Source of the DNA: Aplysia californica
Taxonomy: Eukaryota > Mollusca > Gastropoda > Aplysiida > Aplysiidae
Assembly: GCF_000002075.1 (NCBI RefSeq)
Contig: NW_004797398.1
Span: 1,302,308 to 1,366,307, forward strand
Direction: 5' to 3'
Length of the DNA stretch: 64,000 bases
In this document: one piece after another, positions 11,100 to 22,000 of the stretch
Layout of the letters: each line of letters opens with the position of its first letter
Position numbering within the stretch: position 1 is the stretch's first letter
Notes under the pieces: model-generated
The model's input: the letters and a program-made list of their open reading frames with translations, nothing else
Databases searched by the model: none
What the model was told of the DNA's origin: nothing
Position numbers and translations under genes: made by a program

Positions 11100-14000
11100 C
11101 AGTGCAATAGACTTTATTTCACATGATACAATACAATCTCACTCTATGTCACATGATACAGTACAATCTCATGAGCTGGATTAATTTTTCACAGCAAATA
11201 ACACAATTGTGATCAAATAATAAAGACCAGAAGTAGTTTCTTCGAACCTTCTGTGTTTAAAATTTCACTATTTTTGAAAAACAAAATAAATATTGGGATA
11301 AAAAAAGGACACTGTTTTTTTAAATTAAAGCATATTATCAAACAACAAAATAAATATTGGGATAACATTTTTAAAAACCCATCCACAAGACAACAGACAA
11401 TATGACTTGATGTCAGAGCATACATGATCCAATATACCTGAAGACGATGTCTTATTTGTGCTTTGTTCTTTGATCAGTTGCACATACGGAGACAGTTTCA
11501 AATGAGAAAGAGAAAAATTGAATAAAAGCGTTATCACAGTGCTAAAATATGCAAATAGATGAATATAAATGGATTCAAAGAGTTTAATATAAAAAAACAG
11601 TGGTTGCTATAAATACAAAGACAAACATAGATTGAACAAGAAAGTAAAAGAAAACTCAGCTCACAGGATTTTAAAGTGGGGGTAAAACCTTGTCCAATTC
11701 TGTAGAATGTGAACAATTATAGCCATTCTAGCTTGATTATTCAGGGTTGAAACCAGTTTGACTCTGCCTTATCCAGTTTCTGTCAAATGAACACTTGTTC
11801 TATCTAGGTAAAGTACCATATAGCAGCCTTTAATTTCCATCATCGCAAGGTGGAGCTATTGGTGCTGCTGATTCGAAAAGACAACTCAGTTTTGCTTTTA
11901 AAAAAGTTAGCGGAAGCATTTTCATACTTCTGCTTGAATAATAATATCTTTGGGAACTTGTCAAGAGCTTATAGCTTTTTACTTTATTTGAAGCACAAGA
12001 CAAAGATAAATGCCTTTTATCTCTCTCATTTGAAGTCATGAGTATATATACTATTTATGACAATAAGCCAAAACAATGAGATGGTTTCGAGGCGAGTTAA
12101 TGACCTGGCATTCCTCTGCTCAGTCACTTACTGCTGTGACAGAGAGACACTGTAGTAACAGTATCAAATTGAAGAACAAAAACACTACTCTTATCTAGCT
12201 TGTATACCAGTATGTGTACCATTTAAAACTGCAGTGCAATGCCTAACATACATTCTAACAGGCTTGCTTCATAATATGTTCCTTTAGCTTCCTGTCCTTC
12301 AAAGCTTACTCAAACTCAAAGAGACTGAAAAACTAATGTCGTCATGAAGCGTTTAAGCATGGTGGAGACCTCCTTACTCATTTGCACAAAGCAACTGAAA
12401 CTAACTATGATGAGGTAAAAGACGAATATAAAAAATTGCACTGTATCCAGGTTCTAGCTTTGAAGTAGTCACAAGTCACCCAGCTCAATTCAACAACAAG
12501 GAAAAGGTTTGATTTCCCTTAAAGCAATGTTTTTAAGTCTTGCATCTCTTTTGACAGACATCCCACACCACTTCAAACTTACTCCCTGAGCCAGTTTCTT
12601 GTAATTCAATTTACCATGACCGTCTCAGAAGCATCTCAAAAAGTATCTTTCACTTTTCCCAACTAATCTAACAACATGAACTCCAAACCATAGGGCACGG
12701 AATCAAAATGTGAACTTACAACTAAAAGTCTGACATCTTGACCATGAGACGAGGATGTCAAGTACTCTGGTTAGTAAAAATATCTCTGAAAAGTTATAAT
12801 CTTTCAGTGGTTTCAGTAGTCCTGCTCTTTGGTCAAGTTAGCATAAACATAAAAATTCCATCACCGGACAGACAAACTGAATGTTACAAATACAATATCA
12901 CATTACGAAATGACTGAGTGACACTTGTTTGATGAATCAATGAGTAGCAAAATTATGCTTGACTAACTGAAGACAAGCTGCATCTTTTGACATGACTAAG
13001 TCAAACTGACACAGAACATCACTAAACGTAATACAAAGTGGTTTTCAAAAAACAGCCAACAACTATGCGTGTATAGGTAATTCGAAAGTTTCACTCTAAA
13101 TTAGTAAATGTTTAGATTTCAATTTGTCTATTCGGAAGAAATTTCACGTTAAAAAGTTGTGGCTGAATGGCTACTGCTGTTAACTCTTTAATGTGGGAGA
13201 CGCATATGCCGATCAACAGTTGACCAAAAGCAACATTGCGACACATTTTGAACCATCTTACACAAATTAGAAATAAAAATTTGCATATTTCGTACCACCA
13301 TGCATGTTGTTGCCTGCCTTTTTACTTTTCAGACAAAAAAAAGCAAATAAAAAAACAAACAATTAGAACATATGTATGACAAAAAGTTATGCTTCTTGTT
13401 TAAAGTGCCCAAAAACAGGGCATCTTCAAGGAATTAATTCCTCTGATTCACAGTGGCAGCTCTTGGCACAGAGTCCAGAACTATGGGAGAACGATGATAA
13501 CCACTGAGTTTTAAAAAACAATCTTCATGAACAAAACCTCAAAAAAAATTTGACTTTAATAACACTTAGATCTACTAAGTAATAAACAGGTAAGAAAATT
13601 CCCTTCCCAGTAAAACAGTAGTCTTTCAAGATCTAGCTTTGAATGAAAGAAAAACACTAAAAACTTTACATAAAATAACAAATAAAACTTCGGATTGGTG
13701 GGGTTGCATTGCCTAGGTCCTTCAAGGCCGTGAAAACAAAGATATAGAGGTATCAAAAACATTAAACCAGGAATCCAGCATACTTGGTAATTCTTTGGCA
13801 GTCTCTTATTCGGTTGAACTTTTAAGATTCCTCTCCCAAGTATATTCTTGCAAGGGGCTCAAACTTTCATCTCACAATAGGGTGGGATCGACAAAAAGAA
13901 TATAATAAAAGCAAGGAGGCTTTATCACAACTAACCCACCGAATATTTTGTTATAATCAGAGACTTAAATAGGTACAGCATCATGGCATGGACAGAACTT

Positions 14001-14301
14001 TAAAAGGAAGTCTTGTTTTTTAGGAGAAAGTAGAATGGGGAAGACAAAACGAAACAGGATTTCGGAGAAAATTCAAGTACTGCAAAAAAGGGGGGCAAAA
14101 AAGCAGCAGAAGTGGCGAGAAAAAAAGAAAGGTGAAAAAGACTTAATCTTAAAAAAAGAGAGAAAAAGAGGCGGCGTGTGTGAGAAGCAGCTGGTAAAAG
14201 AAAAGAAAAAGCTGGAATGTCCAACATGTACAGCGACAGGGTGCTCAGTCGGGGGACATAACTCTTGTGGCAGTATCCTGCTTGAGTTATCTCCTTTGGC
14301 T
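11100..14301 (-). other. Probable ADAM17 3' UTR
   Basis: About 3.2 kb between the stop codon at 14302-14304 and the polyadenylation signal at 11113-11118. It is AT-rich, contains several ATTTA and TTTTAAA segments, and has no SINE copies or long microsatellites, in contrast to the introns. The extent is inferred from the signal, not from transcript data. Confidence 0.5.
11113..11171 (-). terminator. Polyadenylation signal with duplicated UGUA elements
   Basis: On the minus strand AATAAA (11118-11113) is preceded by two copies of a 23-base unit (11171-11149 and 11141-11119), each with two TGTA motifs. UGUA is the known binding site of cleavage factor Im upstream of poly(A) sites. Cleavage would fall near 11104-11095. 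Confidence 0.55.
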
Positions 14302-14439
14302 TCAGGCGTCGGAGCCAAAGCCTCCCAGGTCGGTGAAGTTGAGGGTCCGGTAGCGGGGGCTGGTGGTGCCGTTCTGGGGAACGGAGGATTGGGCGGGGCC
14401 AACCTTACGGCCATCTTCGTCAAACAGGAGTTCTCTGTC
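14302..14439 (-). CDS. ADAM17: ADAM17 exon 23: C-terminus and stop
   Basis: 138 nt from aaatcag|GACAGA to TGA. It reads [20 protein letters not shown] and ends [11 protein letters not shown]. It is joined to exon 22 across a 7.9 kb intron by matching phase 0 and is less conserved than the other exons, so this is the least certain coding exon. Another tail exon in the intron cannot be excluded. Confidence 0.7.
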   Translation of the reverse strand, partial: DRELLFDEDGRKVGPAQSSVPQNGTTSPRYRTLNFTDLGGFGSDA

Positions 14440-17400
14440 CTGATTTGTTAAAAAACAAAACAAAAAATAAGTTTAGTTTTAGTAAGAGTATTACGGCACC
14501 TGCAACACAATAAGGTCATACAAGAGCCGAAGATTAGAAATGGTGAAATGGTATGAGTTTAACGCCCCTATCAACACTATTACCGAAGATTAGAGGTGTT
14601 ACAAGAGAGTAACAAACACAAAAAAGAAGGAGGAGAGATCAGAAAGATGTTTGGTAGGATAAAAGGAGCAAACCACACCAGAGCACCCGCCCACAACCCA
14701 CTCCCAATACAAGTCTGCATTTGATTGTTCAAGTAAAGAGAAGCACATCAACACAATAATGGTCATTTAGTGCTGGGGAAAGGTAAGATAGACCAACTGA
14801 AACGAAGGGGGGGAGAAAACAAGTTGGACCTACCAGTAGCCCCCCTCCAACCACACACAACATGTTTGTTGGCTGTCAACATTTGACAAGCAAGAATCTA
14901 CATAAATCAGATATACCTGTTACAGTTAAACCTCTGCAGTCTTCAAGAGATATCAAAGGTGCCTACTGACTAACAAAAAAATGTCTGAAACTCAGGAAAA
15001 ATGTGGAAATTTTAGAAATCTGGATTTCAGGATATATCCAGAAAATCTGCATTTGCGAGATGTACATGCAGATTCCACTCTTCCACAACGTACATTTTCT
15101 AAGGACCCAAGGCCAAGCTATCTTTTCTTGATTCATGAAACATGGTAACAGTAACAGCCCAATTTTTGCCTTGAACGGCTTGATAAAGTAATGCTGAAAA
15201 GGTGCCCAGAACAGACTAGATTAAGTAACATTGAAAAGATGCCTTGAATAGATAGGATTAAGTAACACTAAAAAGACACCTTGAATAGATTAGATTAAGT
15301 AACACGGAAAAGATGCCTTGAAAGGTCAGATTAAGTAACACAGAAAAGACGCCTTCAATAGATTAGATTAAGTAACACAGAAAAGAAGTGAACAGACCAG
15401 ACAAAAACAGAACACTCACCACCTAGAAATCTAAAAACAATTTCATACCTTTACAAAGAAAATCAAACACACACACAGAAGACATTTTTTTTCTACTGTT
15501 AATGATTTCTTGCTGCTTGTGCTGTTGTAGACCAAGTGGAGCCAACTCTACACAACTGTACCATCTCGACAAGCTTCATACAGAGGGAGAAAAATAACCA
15601 ACTCCTCCCATACAAGGTGGACTGCCATACTGAGACCCCCTACATACTGTCAAACATGCTCTCAAGACCACCTGTATAGGACAATCACCTGTACAAACTG
15701 CCATTTCATATTTTCTCCCTTACTTATTTAAAAACATTATAATTATAATGACACTGTGTAAGATGGCCACCTGTCTAATAAGGCCACTTTCTTCCCGACA
15801 ATTGGGTGGGGGGGGGGGGGGGGACGCATTTTAGACAGTTTCTACTGTAGTTTAACTCTAGCAATCATGCTGTGACCACAATGGCCAGCAACCATCTCTC
15901 AAGACCATTTGCACTGAACTTACAGGACAACAGCCTAACATATTGTCATCTCCCAGACTTACATTCTTCTACTAAATAAAAGTAACCAAGCAAAATAACA
16001 TGAACATGTCAACAGAAACACGATGGAAACAGCCTGAACGTTAATAATCCAAAACATAACTGCAAGTATCTTTACTTCAACAGATGTGCAAGAGAAATCT
16101 GAACACATGTATATAGTACTAGTACACTATTCAGAAGAATGGCATGGAAATAGCGCTTGATGCATAAAGCTAGCATTATATTTTAAGTCATAGAGATAGA
16201 TGCATAAACAAAATACAGAAAAAGTAAACAAAAATCGAAGATGTAGAAACCAACACCGTATATTTCATATGCAATTTTTGTCCAAATCCATGAGAGAAAA
16301 AACCCCCCAAGAAGATATTTCGTAAAAGGTATTTAGTAAGTAATCAAAGCATGCTAAGGAATATTAAGGTTAATGGTATGTTAAATAAGATATAGACAAT
16401 TTATAATATGTATACTAAAATATTGCTTCCTGAATGATGGCAAAAAGCAATAGGAAATCTTCACTAGATAGCAGACTAATAAGAAAGAACAAAAATATGC
16501 GCTTTGTCTCTCACAGGAACCAGAGGGGGCAGACGAAATTAAGCAGAGACAAAGCAGCTGTTGACCATCTGCAAACTCGATAGAATGTGAGGCATCATGG
16601 TGATATCAGGCGCTCGTCAAAGTAATAAAACTGGAGAAATTGACATTCTTCCGGCGGTTTAGCCATTTTTGTCTAAATTTTGTACTCTGGCTCAACACCT
16701 TTTATGTCCTTTTAAAAATACTTCTCTGTGTAGATTTTACTGAAAAACATCGATTGAACGCACAAAATTTGTACATTTTTTGTTTCCAAGAACTCTCAAG
16801 TTTTAGAAATCGCCAAACTTTGGCAGCTATCTTCTCGAGATTTTACCTTTGAAAGTAGGTGATCCCCACCTCCTTTAATCGCAAATATCTCGACTTCTAT
16901 TCAAGATGGACGGGTATCTTTTTTTTCACCGAAATCAAGGCAAATGGACAAGCTTTCAGATGCTACCAATAACTCCACATGTCCTAAAATCGATGAGAGC
17001 CTGATTCCACCGTGCCGTGACACATACGGAATCTCTGGTGAGTCACCTAGCAACAATATGCCGGTCCAGAAAGCAGTAATTTTTCACCAGTGATGATAGT
17101 AATGTAAGTAAATGCACATGATTTTAATTTTCTAAATTTTTCACACAAAAATTTGGTTTAGTACTTGTCCTCTGTGGACAGTTTTAATAAAAATGATCTG
17201 GCACGTGAATATATTTTTTATTTGAATAGCAGCTCCTGAAATCAGTCACGATATGTATGTATATATGTAGTGACAGTACCTCATCAGGGAACTACTTTTT
17301 TGACAATTTTCTGGTATGCATTAGTCTAGTAGCCACACGATAGCATAAAATGCAGGCCAAGAGAGTACAAATTCAACTGTCTATTGTGACAGAATAGTAG

Positions 17401-17442
17401 GCTACCTACAGACTTACATCTCTCTTTCTCTTTTTCTCTCCC

Positions 17443-17515
<73 letters not shown>

Positions 17516-18945
17516 TTGTGTGTGTGTGTAGATTTATATAGACCAGGAGTATGTATATATGTTTGTGATCAAATATTTAAAAAAATAATAAAATAAAAAT
17601 ATCTTTAAAAATGATTTGTTAGGAGAAAAGGAGTGTGAGGGAGGTGTTCAAGAAGACTACAGAAACAACAACTATGGAAGCGGTTAGAGCTTTAGGTCAA
17701 GGCAAAGGATGATGATGCTCATACTGGAGGAAATATTTTCCAATCAAAAAGAAGAAAGAAAAAAAAAAAAAAGTAGGGATGAAAAGGGTGGTTATGGGAA
17801 GGGAGCGGGTTTGGAGATCTTAAGAAAACTCAGAATCATTCTTTACTACAAAAAAGCTTGAACCTAAAGTTCTGTAAACGCTCAGAAAAACCAAGCATGG
17901 CTGAGCTTTTGTCCACAAAGCCTACAACCTAAAAAAAGCTAAATGAGAGGCTAATGCACATCAATTAAAACACATCAACCTACAAAGAAACTTTTTATCA
18001 CAATCTCAGGAGTACAGGAAGAGGTATGGTGTACTCAAATGCTTAGTTTGTTTGAGTAAAGAAAAGCATATTGACACAATGACACAATAACCATCCTTTA
18101 GTGATGGAAATGAGTAAGACAGACAGACAAAAACAACAGAGTGGAAGTATATAAGTAGGACCTTGCAGTGGCGCCCTCCAACCATCTGACTACTTGGTTG
18201 CAACCAAAATACCAACTCAATAAAAGTCATTAATAAAAATAGGGATTTCGGGGAACCAACAATTAAATCGTTAATCTAATCTAACTTTCCACCCTCCTAG
18301 TTGTGAAAAAGAAAGGGAAAGAAAGTAACCTAAAGAAAAATCTCAAAGAAAAAAGCATTTCTCGCAAAATCAACAATTATACGACTGGTTTACTACTATC
18401 AGAGTAGAACAAAACAACCCAGAAACAAGCAGCTAGAATTTGCTTCTTAGAAGTTTTCAATCTGTGTTTAAGATTTTCATTTGCAATCCACAGCAAAAGA
18501 CTTCTATGACAGACACCTGTCAGATAATATTTCCACTAGCATAGAACCAGGACAAGCAAAGTAAGTATTTCTCTGTATTCCCCTGCCTATGCAACTGATT
18601 ATTTTAATTGTTTATGGACAAGTAAGACTAGTATCAAGGTTACTTTGACTTTGAGAACAAAACATACAGGGGAACGAAAAATACTGATAGAAAATTGAAA
18701 AGTATGAGTTAAAAAAGCCATATGAAGTCTCAGAAGTGCTTTAAAGTAACAAATATCTTCAAAGCCAATCTAGGAGCCCCAGTGGCCGAGTGATCAGTGA
18801 GTGAAATCAGACTCAGAATAATGTCAAGCACAAGTTGGAGACACGGCATTTAGGTGGGTGGGGTTTCTGGGGGGTGTCCTTGAGAAACACAAGATAAGCC
18901 TAGTTCCAAACATATGGCACCACAGTGTGGAGACCAGTCATGACA

Positions 18946-19024
<79 letters not shown>

Positions 19025-22000
19025 ATGTGTGTATGCCCCAACTCAGAAATGGCATTGCATGTATGTTACTTTCTTTGAGTTTTGGTCTTCTGACAAAAAA
19101 AAAGAAAGAAAACCGATAACTAATGACTAATGACAGAGCAACATGACCGGTATCCATACCCCAAAACCATCTGTGCAGTACAAAGAAAATGTGAATCTTG
19201 TGGACTTGAGGGCCGGGGAGGGGGTCCATTACCTGATGTTCCATTACTTATAAAGTTTATGATCAGAGAAGAACAAACAACTCCAGTAAAAGCAGCTGGA
19301 ACTTGCTTTTTAGAAGTTTTCATGGTTCCAGATTTTCAGGTTTAAAGAAAAAAACAACTCTTCAGCCAATTAATATGAATTAAAAAGCAATTTAGTCACT
19401 TTTGAAAATGATACATTTCTATTTAGTACAAAGATAGTTTAAAAGTTTTTTTAAATGCTAGTCTGAATAAAAGCCATTAATATTTAGCTAATGAAAATAT
19501 TTGTATAAAGAAATTCAATCTCTGATGCACCTGATCTATTTCTGCTTATTACAAAGATGAACAGTAAAAGCCTTTAAAAAGAACCGGTAAAATTTTTTTC
19601 AATTACATAGCAAAGAAAATAACATAAAAGGTTAATGACTGAAATGTGGGAAACACTGCATTTTTTCTGTTAACGAGGAACATAAAAAAAACAACCCTGT
19701 AAAAGACATTCTTTTGGAACCTATTCCACTAGAGGTTTAGATATTAACTACAGCATTCCTAAAAGTAACTTTGAGACTATCATTTTCAAATAGTGAAAAT
19801 AATTTACCATTCTGTCAGTGCTATATCTTAAACGGAATTTCAAGGCGACAGTGCTTGTATGAGAAGAAAGGCCAAAGAAATCAGAATCAGGTTAAATAAA
19901 ATGTCCATGTCAGGCTCAATACCTACACAAAAGTTAGTTTTTAAAAAACTGGCTATGAATAAAGAAAATGCACCTCCTTTAGTGTCACTTTTCCAGCTAT
20001 CCCCCACCCTAACCCAAACATATTATGTTCACAGACCAGGAGCAGAAAGAACAAGCAATATTTTTAGAAAAATGCATGGCCTGCAGTTTGCAGCACTGTG
20101 CATACAACTGATAAATATAAGCAAAGCAACAATCTAAAACAATTTAGCTTACAACTGTACTTATTTTCGGTAAGCCTGGTGTCTGAATTAATCTTTAGAA
20201 TAAATAAAAATGCCAAAGAACATGATTTTTTACATAACAGCTCATCACAAACTTAATGTCAACATAAACCATTTAAATCATCCCCAAATGTCAGTTGGCT
20301 TGTTCCAGTTTCATATTTTCTTAGACATAAAAAAAATTATTGAGCTCTGAGCTGCATTCCGTGACATACAAGTAAAGTGCACTTTGACTCCAGGAAAAAG
20401 CTGACAAGAAAGAAGGACTATTAAAGTCACTGTGTGAGAAAAACATGTGACACTGTACGATTGTGGTCATAAGAGTTTAAAAAAGAGTCAGCCAATTATG
20501 AGATTCATGTCTTTTGCATTGGAAATGAAAAAAAAAAAGCATGCATCAAGTACTTAAAAAAAAAAAAGTAAATGGTATCCTTTTCACAAAAATATATAAA
20601 TTTCATAGGCTGCTAACAAATATTTTGGAAAAGACATCAGGTGAATAGGTGCTCAATTTCAAGATCCAAGCAATAAATGGAAAGTTTGAACTGGGCATTT
20701 TTTCCCCTTCTTTTTGACTAAAGTTTAGTTCAGACACACTGAACGGCGCAAAGGGAGTATCATTAGCAAAAGGGTATCACAGGGGACCGGGCATGCAAAA
20801 AAAGTGTAAACAAATACCCTGTGGTCATTCACCACTGGTGAACTCAGATAAATCCAGCTGAAACAATCGGATGACAATCATCAAGTAGTTGGACATATAC
20901 CCCCACCCTCCACCCCCTCTCTTCCTCCATCTACATCTCTGTATGCCATCCCGATTGCTCGTCTTTTTCTGTCTGTCTGCCTGTATGCCTCTTTGTCTTC
21001 TTTCATTCTCTCTCCTCCTCTCTTTCTTTTTCTTTCCACATGCGCACGTGTCAGCGGTAATCATATACACAGCCTTCTTCCTTTTAAAAAGTCCTTTTAA
21101 TGCACTAGTTAAGCATTTTCATATTTGCCTTACTCTTATATTATTTTAAAAAACCCATAAACCTACAGCACAGCTGCTTTCATAACTTGTTCATCTCACA
21201 CAGGCACTTGCGGTAGAGGGGGAAGGGGCGGGGGGGACATACAGGCATGCAAGCCTGCACAAACACACACACACTCTCATATATACTTCCTTCTACATGC
21301 TTTTTGATATGTAGCTGTAGAGTTAATTGTGACCCTAAATACAGAGAGAAAAATAAGGGGGAAGAGAGGACAAGTTCGAAGAAGAGAGAAATGATTTATG
21401 AACACACAGAGATAATGAACCTCAGATTTTCATTCTGCTAGCATGAGCAAAAAAAATTTACACTATGCTCAGAAAAATGATCACTTTTTATGAGAAGCTG
21501 GAAAAGAAAAAACAGCAAAAGACATTTTATTTACGGGGTGGAGCGAAACAATAAATTTTAAAATCAAAAACAAAAAATGGGTAAAAAAACCAAAAGGAAA
21601 CAAAACCACAGAGCTGTTAACACTTAAATGTCCATTGTACATTCAACACAGATATTGATGTGTACTTATAGTTAAATAATATTACATGAGTACTTATTAT
21701 ACAAAGTAAAGAAAATATTTGGTAAAAACAAGAGAGTGGAGCGAATACAGTGAAGAAAGCAGAGCTCTTCGTGCTGGAAAACCCTTTTCTGATGTTTATC
21801 CTTATCTTATCTTTATGAATCACTTCAGCATTTATAGAAGCAGTTTTAGCTATCTTTTAAGGATAGTCGTTAATATTCTGCGATATGTACTCATTTTGGA
21901 TTCATTTCCTTACAGTGCTAGTACAGGTACTAAGTATGTCTTGTCTATGATTTCAAACTTTTTTGCTAAAAAAATAAAAAAGCCTGCTTTGATGGTCAGA

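Noticed and set aside
14035-14451. 138-residue plus-strand open frame and a 116-residue proline-rich minus-strand frame over the last ADAM17 exon
   Set aside because: Both are shadows of the true minus-strand frame, which alone joins exon 22 in phase 0 from a clean acceptor; the plus frame starts in A/G-rich intergenic-type sequence.
18775-18855. tRNA-Ser/Leu-like sequence (ccccagtggccgagtgatca)
   Set aside because: Only an A-box-like stretch is present; no proper stems or B box, so at most a decayed SINE head.
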